A DNA stretch of 64,000 bases from Pseudomonas fluorescens NCIMB 11764 (GCF_000293885.2 NZ_CP010945.1:4050001-4114000); one strand, 5' to 3'. Counted from the stretch's first letter, positions 54,386 to 64,000 are shown. The notes: a model not told the origin generated them from the letters alone. Made by a program: numbers and translations.

Positions 54386-55213
54386 TCAGGTGTATAGACG
54401 CGCCGGATTATCGATCAGGACCGCCTGCTGCAAGGCGGGGCTGTCGCAGACCTGAGTAATGAAATCGAGCAACTGCGCCTCATCCGGCACCGGCCCCTTG
54501 ATATTCGGGTGCGGCCAGTCCGATCCCCAGATAGCGCGTTGCGGCGCGCATTCGAGTAGCGTGCGCACCTGATCCAGCGCCTGCGGCCACGGGCCGGGCA
54601 GGCCTTGCATCGCGCGATCGATGCCGGACAGTTTGATCCAGCGGTTTGCATGGCTCAGCTCGGCACGCAGTTCGTGTATCAGCGTCGGATCAACGGGCCC
54701 TGTGAGATCGGGGCGAGCCATATGATCGATGACCAGCGGCGTCTTCAGGTCGCGCCAAGCCTGTAGAAACGGCAGCAGCACCGGCAATTCCCCGTGTACC
54801 AGCACATGCCAGCCGAAGGGCGCGACGCGCTCGGCCAGGGCACGCAGTTTTTGCGGGTCGCGGGCGCCTGGCAGATGGCCAATCAAGTTGAAGCGGATAC
54901 CGCGCAGGCCACCGTCGTGCAGTGCTTGTAACTGGGCATCGGTAGTGGTGTCGTCAATGATCCCGACCCCCCGATAATGCCCACCACTGCCGGCAATGGC
55001 CTGCAGGATGGCGGCGTGATCGGTGCCATAGGGCGCGGCCTGCACCAGCACGCCGTGGCTAATGCCCAGCCTCCGATGCACCTCCAGCAACTCGCAGAAG
55101 GGCGCCGGCTCAGGCGTATAGGCAGCATTGGCCGGCAGCGGGAATTGAGCCCAAGGGCCGTAGATATGTGTGTGGCAATCCCACACACCCGTAGGGCTGG
55201 ATGAAATCGACAT
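54386..55213 (-). CDS. Amidohydrolase-superfamily lactonase (COG3618, LigI-like)
   Basis: 275 residues of a TIM barrel. The metal/active-site sequence DCHTHIYGPWAQFPL (about 13-27), a barrel strand VIDHMARPDL and the C-terminal GSDWPHPN fit the COG3618 group. This group includes 2-pyrone-4,6-dicarboxylate lactonase and sugar-acid lactonases/isomerases. With an SMP-30 protein beside it, a route through one or two lactones is suggested. Whether the substrate is a pyrone dicarboxylate or an aldonolactone cannot be told from sequence. Confidence 0.88.
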   Translation of the reverse strand: MSISSSPTGVWDCHTHIYGPWAQFPLPANAAYTPEPAPFCELLEVHRRLGISHGVLVQAAPYGTDHAAILQAIAGSGGHYRGVGIIDDTTTDAQLQALHDGGLRGIRFNLIGHLPGARDPQKLRALAERVAPFGWHVLVHGELPVLLPFLQAWRDLKTPLVIDHMARPDLTGPVDPTLIHELRAELSHANRWIKLSGIDRAMQGLPGPWPQALDQVRTLLECAPQRAIWGSDWPHPNIKGPVPDEAQLLDFITQVCDSPALQQAVLIDNPARLYT

Positions 55214-55232
55214 GCTGGCTCCTGCGGATGGT

Positions 55233-56051
55233 TCAGTCGCAACGCGCGGTCATGCCGCCATCGACGATGATTTCGGTGCCGGTGACAAAACGTGACTCAT
55301 CGCTGGCCAGGAACAGTGCGGCGTAAGCGGTATCGCGGCCGTCGCCCATGAACCCCAGCGGAATGCGTGCCAGACGGGTGTCGAGCAGCTTGCTCACATC
55401 ACCCCCCGTGCGTTGCCCGGCCAGGCGCACCTCGACCATCGGCGTATGCAACTGCCCAGGCACCACGGTGTTCACGCGGATGCCCTTGGGCGCGTATTCC
55501 ACGGCGGTCACGCGCGACAGTTGGATCACCCCGGCTTTGCTCGCGGCGTACGCCACTTGGGCCGAGCCCGTCCAGCGAATACCGGATGTCGACGCGGTGT
55601 TGATGATTGAGCCGCTGCCCTGGGCCTCCATCAGTGGCAGCACGTGCTTGCAGGTCAGGTAGACGCTGCCGAGGTTCAGAGCGATCTGGGCATCGAACTT
55701 TTCTTCAGCCAAGGCAACTGCGCCGCCCGCCGCCGAGCCGCCGACGTTGTTCACCAGAATATCGACTGTGCCATAGGTCTCTTTGCAGGCTGCAACCATG
55801 GCGGCGACGGCTTGGGTATTGGTGACGTCGCAGGCATAAGGCGTGACTTCACCGCCGGCCTCGCGGATGCGCTCCAGCGTTTCCTCCATGGCCCCCAGAT
55901 CACGATCGACCGCGAAGACCTTGGCACCGGCCATGGCGAATATCACCGCGACCGCGCGGCCGTTGCCCCAGCCGCTGCCGACACAACCAGCACCGGTGAC
56001 GATAGCGACCTTGCCTTTGAGACGGTCGCTTTTTGGAAGAGTATCGGTCAT
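55233..56051 (-). CDS. Short-chain dehydrogenase/reductase
   Basis: 272 residues from MTDTLPKSDRLKGK, whose ATG has GAGGA seven bases upstream; an ATG two codons earlier is too close to that site. The Rossmann motif is TGAGCVGSGWGNGRAVA, slightly extended relative to the usual TGxxxGIG. NNVGG and the catalytic Ser/Tyr/Lys (NTASTSG...VAYAASKAG) are present, as is the C-terminal GTEIIVDGGMTA. An NAD(P)-linked alcohol or sugar oxidation is likely. It lies ten bases after the CMD gene in the operon. Confidence 0.9.
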   Translation of the reverse strand: MTDTLPKSDRLKGKVAIVTGAGCVGSGWGNGRAVAVIFAMAGAKVFAVDRDLGAMEETLERIREAGGEVTPYACDVTNTQAVAAMVAACKETYGTVDILVNNVGGSAAGGAVALAEEKFDAQIALNLGSVYLTCKHVLPLMEAQGSGSIINTASTSGIRWTGSAQVAYAASKAGVIQLSRVTAVEYAPKGIRVNTVVPGQLHTPMVEVRLAGQRTGGDVSKLLDTRLARIPLGFMGDGRDTAYAALFLASDESRFVTGTEIIVDGGMTARCD

Positions 56052-56061
56052 GCACATATCC

Positions 56062-56622
56062 TCAGTTCAATGTAGTCGGCAGTTCGGCAGTGGCGCCCGC
56101 AGGCGCAGGCACTTCGAATACCTTGATGGTCATGGAAATCAGGCTGTAGTAGCCCGCGATGCCGACCAGATCGACGGCTGCATCGGTGCCCAACAGCTCG
56201 ACGAATTCGGCGTACAGACCGTCGCTGATTGCACGCTGGGCATGCAGTTCGCGAATGAAGCGGTAAACCAGCACTTCATCGGCGTTTTCGAACGGTGGCG
56301 GCAGATCATCGCGAATGGCATCGATAATCTGCGGCGCCAAGCCCGCCTCCAGTGCGAACGGCTTGTGGGCGGCCCATTCGTATTCGGCAAGCCAGTGGCG
56401 TCCCATCATCAGGATGGCCAGCTCCGACAGACGCGGATCCAGGCAGGTGTCATAGCGGCAGTAGCGGCCTAGTGCCTGGGCACACTCGGCCAGTTCCGGC
56501 CGATGCAGCCAAATGGCCAGGGGGCCTCGTACACCTTTGCGCGGGCCGTTGGCGATGCGCTCGTAAACCGGGCGCTGCGCATCGCTGAGGTGGTTCGGGT
56601 CGATAGGGGGCAGACGATTCAT
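56062..56622 (-). CDS. Carboxymuconolactone decarboxylase family protein
   Basis: 186 residues, all-alpha. The core is RLSELAILMMGRHWLAEYEWAAHKPFALEAGL with the conserved E...H pattern of the CMD/AhpD fold but without the CxxC of peroxidase members. This points to a decarboxylase, hydrolase or unknown activity and not an alkylhydroperoxidase. An AGGAAAGC ribosome binding site is present. It follows the symporter gene by 12 bases. In protocatechuate-type pathways such proteins act on muconolactones; here the reaction is not known. Confidence 0.88.
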   Translation of the reverse strand: MNRLPPIDPNHLSDAQRPVYERIANGPRKGVRGPLAIWLHRPELAECAQALGRYCRYDTCLDPRLSELAILMMGRHWLAEYEWAAHKPFALEAGLAPQIIDAIRDDLPPPFENADEVLVYRFIRELHAQRAISDGLYAEFVELLGTDAAVDLVGIAGYYSLISMTIKVFEVPAPAGATAELPTTLN

Positions 56623-56634
56623 GGAGCTTTCCTG

Positions 56635-57975
56635 TCAGGGACGCGGTGAATGAACGTGGGATTTGTGCGCAGGCTCGATGGGGTCCTCGTCCGACTGGTT
56701 TTCCACCGGTGGGCGCAGCAGGCTGCGGCTCGGTTTACGGCCGGTTTCGCGCTCGAAATCTTCAGGATTGAAGGCGCCTTCCCAGCGTGCGATGGCAAAC
56801 ACCGCGACGGTGTTGCCGACGATATTGGTCAGGGCAGTGGCGGTGGCCATGATGCGGTCAATGCCGAACAGCAAGCCCAGGCCACTCAGGGGCAGGGTTT
56901 GTACCGATTGCAACGTCGCAGCCAGCTTGATGAAGGCCCCGCCCGCAACAGTGGTGCCGCCTTTGGAGGTGATACTCAGGATGGCCAGCAAGCCCAGTTG
57001 TTGCACCAGGGAAAACGGCGTGTCGGTGGCTTGTGCGATGAAGCCGATGGCAATGGCCATGTAGATCGCGGTGCCGTCAAGGTTGAAGCTATAGCCGGCG
57101 GGCAGGACAAAACCGACCACCACTTCATCGCAACCGCTGCGCTGCAGTTTTTCGATCAGGCGTGGAAACACTACTTCACCGGACGCGGTACCGAACACCA
57201 GCAGGATTTCATCGCGAATCAGGCGCAGCACACTGCCAAACGGCAAGCCGATGGACCAACTGATCGACCCCAGAATGCCAAACACGAAGATCAGGGACGC
57301 CGCGTAGTACACCGCGATCAGCTTCAGAAGGTAGAGGAGGGTGTCGCCACCGTAGCTGCCGATGGCCGCGGCCATGGCGCCGAACGCGCCCAGCGGCGCC
57401 AGTTTCATGATGAAGCTGAGCATTTTGAACAGGATGCTCTGGGCTTCGCCAATGGCTTTCACGGCGACCGAATCCGGGCCACACACGCGGTTGATGGCGA
57501 TGCCGGCCAGTACCGAAATAATAAGTACCTGGATGATGTCGCCCTTGGCGAATGCATCGACCAGCGTGTGCGGGATCAGCCCCAGCAGGTAGTTGATCAT
57601 CGACACACTGCCGGCGGCGGAGGTGGCCTTGATCGCTTCGCTGGATTCGTTAAGGCTGGTGGCATGCAGGCCCACGCCGGGCTCCACTACGTTGACCAGA
57701 ATGAAACCGATCAACATGGCGACGGTGCTGACCACTTCAAAATAGATCAGCGACTTGACGCCGAGTCGGCCGAGTTTGCGCATGTCTTGAACGTGGGTGA
57801 GGCCATGCACGAGGGTCACGAAGACGATCGGTGCCAGCATCATTTTCAGCAGGGCAATGAACGCTTGTCCGAGGGGTTTCATAGCCACCGCCCATTGCGG
57901 CGCGGCGAAACCGAGTATGACGGCAGCAACAAGTGCGATCAGCACCTGCACGTGGAGCTTCTTCAACTGATTCAT
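56635..57975 (-). CDS. DctA-like C4-dicarboxylate/organic acid:cation symporter
   Basis: About 446 residues from MNQLKKLHVQVL, whose ATG has AGGAA seven bases upstream. The DAACS fold shows FVTLVHGLTHVQDMRKLGRLG, LVFGTASGEVVFPRLIEKLQ, VLPAGYSFNLDGTAIYMAI and the second hairpin ITSKGGTTVAGGAF. These match the DctA/GltP family. It is the first gene of the seven-gene minus operon and divergent from the LysR gene. It probably imports the substrate of this operon, so its cargo may not be a C4 acid and the name dctA is not assigned. Confidence 0.9.
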   Translation of the reverse strand: MNQLKKLHVQVLIALVAAVILGFAAPQWAVAMKPLGQAFIALLKMMLAPIVFVTLVHGLTHVQDMRKLGRLGVKSLIYFEVVSTVAMLIGFILVNVVEPGVGLHATSLNESSEAIKATSAAGSVSMINYLLGLIPHTLVDAFAKGDIIQVLIISVLAGIAINRVCGPDSVAVKAIGEAQSILFKMLSFIMKLAPLGAFGAMAAAIGSYGGDTLLYLLKLIAVYYAASLIFVFGILGSISWSIGLPFGSVLRLIRDEILLVFGTASGEVVFPRLIEKLQRSGCDEVVVGFVLPAGYSFNLDGTAIYMAIAIGFIAQATDTPFSLVQQLGLLAILSITSKGGTTVAGGAFIKLAATLQSVQTLPLSGLGLLFGIDRIMATATALTNIVGNTVAVFAIARWEGAFNPEDFERETGRKPSRSLLRPPVENQSDEDPIEPAHKSHVHSPRP

Positions 57976-58128
57976 GGCATTTCCTGACCCAATAGTGGGC
58001 ATCATTATTCTTGTGGTAACACGTCCCTTGGCGGGCAAGCTGGGCTTTCAGCTATCTGCGTTGAGCATAGAAAAAACCAACGCTAGGCACAAAAACCTTA
58101 TTTTGATACAAAGCTATGCTCTGACGGC

Positions 58129-59076
58129 ATGGTGAGTACGATGGACATTCGAGAACTTCGCTCCTTTGTAAAAGTGGCTCAGTGCGGCGGTTTCAGTCGC
58201 GCGGCGAAAGAGCTTTTCATCGCCCAGCCAGCCCTGAGTCGGCAGATCGCCAAGTTAGAAGAGCAGTTGCAGGTGGCATTGTTTATTCGGCATGGAAGGG
58301 GAGTGGAACTCACCGCCGCTGGCGCGCGCCTGCTCGAACGCGCGGACGTGATGCTGCGCTATATGGAAGAAACCGCCGACCACGTGCGCAACAGTGCATT
58401 CGAGGAGCGCGGGCACCTGGCAATTGGCTTGCCGCCTGCAATCGGTACCATCGTTGGGCCGCAGTTGATTCGGCGTTTTCACGAACGCTGGCCGAAGGCG
58501 TCATTGCATGTACTGGAAGGCTTGAGTACTTCGCTGCAGGAGTGGTTGCTGGATGGCCGGATCCAGGTGGCGGTGGTGTACAACCAACCGCTGCTTGAGG
58601 CTTTCGATGTGCGACCGATTTTCAGCGAGCAGATGGTATTGGTCGGACCACCAGGGGAGTCGCCAAAATCGGTACGTATCATGGGCCTGGCGGATTTTCC
58701 GCTGATCCTTCCTGGTTTACCCCATAGCAACCGACGCCTGATCGAACAGGTAGCGGCGCAAAACGGATTCCAGTTGAATGTCGTATTCGACGTGGACAGC
58801 GTCAATTTGACCAAACGCATGGTTGCCGAAGGCATGGGCTATTCGATTCTTGCCCACGCCGCAGTCCAGGAGGATATCGCCAATGGCATTCTGGTGGGGC
58901 ATGCCATTGAGAGACCCGGCATCCGGTCTACCGTTTCGCTCACTACGCTCAGGGAGCGAAGAAACAGTCGCCTAGCGTTGAGTTGGGAAAAAATTCTGTT
59001 GGAAACTTTAGAAGAGCTTGTGACGGTTGGAGCCTGGAAGGAGGCCACTCTTTGGCTTGGTAGAGAGGGTGCGTGA
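58129..59076 (+). CDS. LysR-family regulator divergent from the seven-gene operon
   Basis: 315 residues; an ATG four codons downstream (MDIRELRSFV) is an equally good start. The HTH is FSRAAKELFIAQPALSRQIAK, and the effector domain begins GHLAIGLPPAIGTIVG. This is a NAC/CatR-like branch. The 153-base divergent gap is AT-rich near its own start. It is the obvious activator of the dctA-to-hydrolase operon, with the inducer presumably an early pathway acid. Confidence 0.92.
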   Translation: MVSTMDIRELRSFVKVAQCGGFSRAAKELFIAQPALSRQIAKLEEQLQVALFIRHGRGVELTAAGARLLERADVMLRYMEETADHVRNSAFEERGHLAIGLPPAIGTIVGPQLIRRFHERWPKASLHVLEGLSTSLQEWLLDGRIQVAVVYNQPLLEAFDVRPIFSEQMVLVGPPGESPKSVRIMGLADFPLILPGLPHSNRRLIEQVAAQNGFQLNVVFDVDSVNLTKRMVAEGMGYSILAHAAVQEDIANGILVGHAIERPGIRSTVSLTTLRERRNSRLALSWEKILLETLEELVTVGAWKEATLWLGREGA

Positions 59077-59278
59077 GAGAGCATCACGTAAGCATCGCCG
59101 CGAAAATTCAGTGGATGGCGCATCGCTCGTTTCGCCCATTCTCCGGATGACGTGACGAGTTGTTCATGTGTGTTAATGGGAATAAGTTTTAATTGCGAAT
59201 GGTTTTGTATAGCATGCACGGGTCTTTATTGGCGTTTTTACCCTGTGCATTGGCCTATTCGTAAAGGTTTTCCTCTCC

Positions 59279-61405
59279 ATGCGTCGAACCCTGTTTTCCA
59301 TTTGTGTATTGCAAGCGTTGTCGTCTTCCTCATGGGCTGAACAAACGGATGTAGCTCCCTCAACGCTTGAGCTGGACGCAACCGATGTTATCGGTACCGC
59401 GAATTACGAAAGGGCGGACGGCCCGGTGCAGGGTTATCGGGCGACGCGCTCGGCCAGCGCCACGCGTACCGACACGTCGATCCATGAAACCCCGCAATCG
59501 ATCAGTGTGGTCTCGAAGGATGCAGTCGAGGATCTGGGCGCCACCCGTTTGCAGGACGCGCTGGACTACGCCGGGGGCGTGGGGCGGGCGAACAATTTCG
59601 GTGGGCAGGGCCTGACCACGTTTACCGTTCGTGGCTTCACCACCGGCGAGTTTTACCGCAACGGTTTTCCGATCAACCGCGGCTACCCGAACATGCCGGA
59701 TGCCAACACCATCGAGCGACTCGAAGTGCTGCGCGGCCCGGCCACCATGCTCTACGGTCGGGGTGATCCTGGCGGCACCTTCAACGTGGTTTCCAAACAG
59801 CCGTTGCCCGAGCGCACCGTCACCCTGGGCAGTCAACTCAACGATCAGGGCATGAAGCGCGGCACGCTGGACGCTTCCGGCCCGCTCGACGAAGAGGGGC
59901 GCCTGGCCTATCGACTGAACGTAGTGGGCGAGGGCGGCGACACTTTCCGCGATCACGTCGAAAACGAGCGCTACGGTATCACTCCTGTGCTGACGTGGCA
60001 GGCAACCGACGCGACCAAGCTCATTTTCGAAGGTGATTTCATGCGTAACAACGCGCCTCTGGATCGAGGCGTTACGCGTTACGGCAAACAGATTGGCACC
60101 GCCTCCCGCGACAGTTTTTTTGGGGAAAAAGACGCTGGCAAACTGCACAACGACAACAACATGGCGCAACTGCGTTTCGAACACATGCTCAACGACGACT
60201 GGACGCTGGGGGGCGGTTTCCAGTGGCTCGATGGTTCGCTCAAGGGCAACGCGGTCGAGGCCAACGGCATTGCCGCTGACGGCCGCACGTTAGGGCGCAA
60301 CTTCAACTATCGCAAGCTGGAGTGGACCGACAAGGACACCCAACTCAATCTGACCGGCCATTTCGATACCGCTGGTTTGCAGCACACGTTGCTCACCGGT
60401 ATCGAGTATGAGGATTACGACTACAAGTCGATCATTCAACGCTCCAGCGGAGCTATCGGTGCGTACCCGATCGACATCTTCGATCCGGTGTATGGCCAGC
60501 CACGTCCGGCACTCACCCGCACGCCGACTCACGACAAGGAAAACCTCAAGACGTATGCCGCGTTCGTGCAGGATCAGGTGGCATTGACCGACAAATTGAA
60601 GGTGCTGGCCGGGGCGCGTTTCGAACGCTTCGAACATGACTACGAAACCTACGTGCCCGGCGGCAAGAGTTGGCAGGCCAGTGACAACGCGGTGACCCCG
60701 CGCATCGGCGTGACCTACGACCTGACCGAGACATTGGCGGTCTATGCCGACACTGCGCGCTCTTTCAAACCCAACACCGGCGCAAGCCGCGAGGGCGGCG
60801 GGTTTGCGCCGGAGAAGGGCAAGTCTTACGAAATGGGTATCAAGTGGGAAGCGCTGGATCAGCAGATGAGTGTCGATGCGGCGATCTATCAGATCGAGAA
60901 ACGCAACGTTTTGACCACCGACCCTGTTGATTCGACCTTCAGCGTTGCGGCCGGCGAGGTGCGCAGCCGTGGTTTCGACGTCAACGTTGCCGGCAACCTC
61001 ACGCCCGAATGGCGCGTGATTGGCGGCTACGCCTATGTCGATGCCGAAGTGACCAAAGACAACGTGTTGCGCTCTGGCACGCGCCTGCTGAACATCCCGA
61101 AAAACAGCTTCAGTCTGCTCAATATGTATGAGTTCCAGGACGGCACCCTCAAGGGGCTGGGCTTGGGTACCGGGCTCAAGTACGTCGACGAGCGCGCCGG
61201 GCAAACCGCCAACACCGCGTTTTCGATGAGCAGCTACACCGTTGTCGATTTGCTCAGCTTCTACAAGATCAATGACAAGGTGCGGCTCAATCTTGACGTG
61301 AAAAACCTGTTCGATCGTGACTATGAAGAAGGCGCATTCGGTAACGTCTATGCCTATCCGGGGGCACCGCGAACAGTACAAGTTGGCATTTCCTACACCT
61401 TGTAG
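59279..61405 (+). CDS. TonB-dependent siderophore receptor (FhuA/FiuA-like)
   Basis: 708 residues. The signal ends near SSSSWAEQTDV. A plug domain contains ETPQSISVVSKDAVED (TonB-box/plug start), GGQGLTTFTVRGFTTGEFYRNG and IERLEVLRGPATMLYGRGDPGG. The 22-strand barrel ends FGNVYAYPGAPRTVQVGISYTL with a terminal aromatic/hydrophobic pair. There is no N-terminal signalling (STN) domain, so it is not a FecA-type transducer. Hydroxamate siderophore uptake is most likely. An AT-rich TTTTAATTGCGAATGG stretch at 59187-59202 could be a weak Fur box. Confidence 0.92.
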   Translation: MRRTLFSICVLQALSSSSWAEQTDVAPSTLELDATDVIGTANYERADGPVQGYRATRSASATRTDTSIHETPQSISVVSKDAVEDLGATRLQDALDYAGGVGRANNFGGQGLTTFTVRGFTTGEFYRNGFPINRGYPNMPDANTIERLEVLRGPATMLYGRGDPGGTFNVVSKQPLPERTVTLGSQLNDQGMKRGTLDASGPLDEEGRLAYRLNVVGEGGDTFRDHVENERYGITPVLTWQATDATKLIFEGDFMRNNAPLDRGVTRYGKQIGTASRDSFFGEKDAGKLHNDNNMAQLRFEHMLNDDWTLGGGFQWLDGSLKGNAVEANGIAADGRTLGRNFNYRKLEWTDKDTQLNLTGHFDTAGLQHTLLTGIEYEDYDYKSIIQRSSGAIGAYPIDIFDPVYGQPRPALTRTPTHDKENLKTYAAFVQDQVALTDKLKVLAGARFERFEHDYETYVPGGKSWQASDNAVTPRIGVTYDLTETLAVYADTARSFKPNTGASREGGGFAPEKGKSYEMGIKWEALDQQMSVDAAIYQIEKRNVLTTDPVDSTFSVAAGEVRSRGFDVNVAGNLTPEWRVIGGYAYVDAEVTKDNVLRSGTRLLNIPKNSFSLLNMYEFQDGTLKGLGLGTGLKYVDERAGQTANTAFSMSSYTVVDLLSFYKINDKVRLNLDVKNLFDRDYEEGAFGNVYAYPGAPRTVQVGISYTL

Positions 61406-61636
61406 CGTGCAGTGCTGGTGCACGCCGAGCCTTCCGCGATAACGCGGGAGGTGAGGCAACGTGCGCCAGCGCTAGAGTTCGTTCCGCCCGCATAGACGAC
61501 AATTGCAGGTTAATGCGTTTTAGGCCGTGCGCAAATTTGGAGTTGGATTCAATGGCCGCTTGAGCAAGGTTGCGCAAACTGACGAAAAGATGCGAATGAT
61601 CCAGAGTGGGAGGAGCAAAATTCCCAAATGCCAGAA

Positions 61637-61670
61637 ACGACAAAGCCCTGAATATTAAGGGCTTTGTCGT
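61637..61670 (-). terminator. Terminator belonging to a truncated tRNA-Ser gene
   Basis: ACGACAAAGCCC (61637-61648) pairs perfectly with GGGCTTTGTCGT (61659-61670) around a ten-base loop. It lies just downstream, on the minus strand, of the tRNA 3' fragment at 61678-61701 and is the type found after Pseudomonas tRNA genes. Confidence 0.8.
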
Positions 61671-61677
61671 ATAAAGA

Positions 61678-61701
61678 TGGCGGAGGCGATGGGATTCGAA
61701 C
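61678..61701 (-). other. tRNA-Ser 3'-end fragment, candidate attachment site
   Basis: On the minus strand the sequence ends TTCGAATCCCATCGCCTCCG followed by CCA. This is the T-loop, the 3' half of the T-stem, and the acceptor 3' strand with discriminator and CCA of a Pseudomonas-type tRNA-Ser. The 5' half of the T-stem is mismatched (AGGTG where about GTGGG is expected) and no D-arm or anticodon arm precedes it. The tRNA is therefore not intact. Such 3' fragments are the att scars of integrated islands and phages. Confidence 0.75.
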
Positions 61702-61883
61702 ACCTCTGCCATGTTCAAAAAAACCCTTTAAAATCAGTAGCATGGAAAAAAATAAGGTGTGAACACATTTGTGCACACCGTTGTGGTGGTCGTGCATCTG
61801 TCGAATATTAGCTTGGAAGTGTAGTGGTCTAATGAAACCGGACACCCATTTAGGCGAGAATGCTCGCCAGATAGAGGTGTCTG

Positions 61884-63046
<1,163 letters not shown>

Positions 63047-63054
63047 CCACTACA

Positions 63055-63371
63055 GAAGCACTGTTGCCGAGCCGCCGAGTCACAACTTAACAGGACGATG
63101 GAGTAGCAATCAGGTCTGCAGTTATGGCTCAGGAACCAGTGAGTTCGATGTGAAACATGACCAGGCGACGGGCCGCATCACCGGAAAGCTATCAAACGCC
63201 ACGATCGACTCGGGTTCCATACAGGGGAATATCGTTCATATTTCGGCATCCAATTGGCTAGGAAACCGAGTCACGATGGATGGGCAGGTAACAGGACCGA
63301 ACACTTTGTCCGGAACCTACACGCAAACTAAAGCGTCCGGTACTTGTACCTGGGACGCTACAAAGCGTTGA
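63055..63371 (+). pseudogene. C-terminal fragment of a secreted/beta-rich protein beside the IS
   Basis: Directly after the IS the open frame gives SHNLTGRWSSNQVCSYGSGT, then EFDVKHDQATGRITGKLSNA and TLSGTYTQTKASGTCTWDAT, a small beta-sandwich-like secreted protein with two cysteines. No start codon or signal peptide occurs in this part. Joining it across the IS to the left flank meets an in-frame TAG ten bases before the insertion. The N-terminus is therefore lost or lies elsewhere. The family is not recognised. Confidence 0.6.
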
Positions 63372-63518
63372 TAAAGCCTAATTATTCCTTTACCGCGATA
63401 GCGGCTGACTTTGAAGGGGAGGAGGGGAGCTGTCGGTTATGACTTAGGATCGGCTCGAATCTGCCGATATCCAGGTAATCGGGATACGCCGACAGCATGT
63501 TTAATTGGAAGTGAGTTG

Positions 63519-63902
63519 ATGGAGCCGGAAAATATCGCCCTCATATTGTTGAAGCGCTACCGGTATCTAATATTGGGATTGATGGTCGTAGCGTCACTGG
63601 TAAATGCTTTTGTGCGTTTCGCATATGAGCCTGGGCGTTTCTGGGGGGCTCTGGCAGCACATGCATGGTTCACGCAAGCGGTGTTTGCTTATCTTCGAGG
63701 AGGTCGGATAAGCATAGGTCCGGGCGCCCTATCGAAAGATGCGCACCCTGTGGGCAGAGCGGCATTGGCTGCAACGGCGTTCGCTTTTTACCTACTGATG
63801 TTCACCTACGATGGCGAAAAACGCGACGATTCGATCTACGAGAGAAGAGCTTCGGACTGGACGATGCCAACACGAGAGGAGATCGGCCATCAGACGAAGT
63901 GA
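63519..63902 (+). CDS. Hypothetical inner-membrane protein in the presumed island
   Basis: 127 residues from MEPENIALILLKRYRYLILG, with a GGAAGTGAG stretch just upstream; the longer frame upstream has no credible start. Predicted membrane segments are YLILGLMVVASLVNAFVRFA, FWGALAAHAWFTQAVFAYL and AALAATAFAFYLLMFTY, followed by a charged tail (EKRDDSIYERRASDW). Base composition is more AT-rich than the backbone. The next 98 bases to the end of the window show no gene I can support. Function is unknown. Confidence 0.55.
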   Translation: MEPENIALILLKRYRYLILGLMVVASLVNAFVRFAYEPGRFWGALAAHAWFTQAVFAYLRGGRISIGPGALSKDAHPVGRAALAATAFAFYLLMFTYDGEKRDDSIYERRASDWTMPTREEIGHQTK

Positions 63903-64000
63903 TAGCTAGCCTTTGTCGGACATTTCACTTGTTGTTCTCATCCTGCAATCTCCATCGATACCAGATCATGGGCATTCACAACCGCTGGCGGGTTGTCGTG

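Noticed and set aside
59187..59202. Fur box upstream of the siderophore receptor
   Set aside because: TTTTAATTGCGAATGG matches the Fur consensus only in part; mentioned in the receptor entry but not called as a site.
61287..61718. Minus-strand frame of 143 codons between the TonB receptor and the tRNA fragment
   Set aside because: It runs through the tRNA fragment and terminator and overlaps the receptor's 3' end; it has no domain or ribosome binding site.
61678..61790. An intact tRNA gene on the minus strand
   Set aside because: Only the T-loop, the 3' half of the T-stem and the acceptor 3' strand match; the anticodon and D arms are absent and the T-stem cannot pair.

Overview
The window reads as chromosomal DNA of a Pseudomonas of the fluorescens type. 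This is inferred from high-GC coding with GC-rich third positions, REP/REPIN palindromes with the typical GTAGGAGCGAGCTTGCTCGCG-like arms, two OprD-family porins, an unusually dense set of LysR regulators, and recognisable Pseudomonas forms of CstA, RlhA, DctA and a ferrichrome-type TonB receptor. No rRNA, intact tRNA or CRISPR array is visible.

Layout. (1) 1-13,250 is mostly backbone: an HTH protein, a small beta-propeller, a CAP-domain protein, a LysR/MFS/glucarate-dehydratase-like module (2,957-6,634), and a NarL-type response regulator plus Cache histidine kinase divergent from cstA-ybdD (6,970-11,701), with two REPINs and a strong palindrome in front of cstA. (2) 13,398-17,150 holds rlhA and a Cache chemoreceptor. 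(3) 17,578-37,991 is a catabolic supercluster: an MFS exporter; three closely related LysR genes plus a fourth; a TetR; a VOC protein with a DHPH-like flavin monooxygenase; a DUF485/ActP-like symporter; an OprD porin; a three-gene molybdenum hydroxylase (cytochrome c, 2Fe-2S, Mo subunit); a DsbA/FrnE-like protein; an Old Yellow Enzyme; a second DHPH-like monooxygenase; and an aldehyde dehydrogenase. Together they look like uptake and oxidation of an aromatic or N-heteroaromatic compound, substrate unknown. (4) 38,177-38,826 is a decayed zone holding the C-terminal remnants of a Bcr/CflA transporter and a zinc alcohol dehydrogenase. (5) 39,078-49,129 is an acyl-CoA pathway: IclR, enoyl-CoA hydratase, NDP-forming acyl-CoA synthetase, an ABC importer, an OprD porin and a FadB-like fusion. 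Two identical 15-bp palindromes mark its two promoters. (6) 49,176-59,076 has an MFS transporter, a pair of convergent alpha/beta-hydrolase paralogues with Ala in place of the nucleophile Ser, and a seven-gene minus-strand operon (dctA-like, CMD, SDR, COG3618 hydrolase, SMP-30 lactonase, ModA-like binding protein, hydrolase) facing a LysR gene. (7) 59,279-61,405 is a TonB-dependent siderophore receptor.

The right edge looks like the end of an integrated element. A 3' fragment of a tRNA-Ser gene with its terminator (61,637-61,701) is joined to unrelated, more AT-rich DNA. That DNA holds an IS3-family insertion with terminal repeats and a 4-bp duplication. The IS appears doubly dead: an amber codon in orfA, and Gly in place of the second catalytic Asp in orfB. 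A beheaded secreted-protein gene and an orphan membrane protein follow.

The strongest leads are the Mo-hydroxylase/monooxygenase supercluster with its three sister LysR genes, the Ser-to-Ala hydrolase pair with the seven-gene operon, the shared IclR-type operators, the palindrome before cstA, and the tRNA-fragment island boundary. All functional assignments come from reading motifs by eye; no database search was run.
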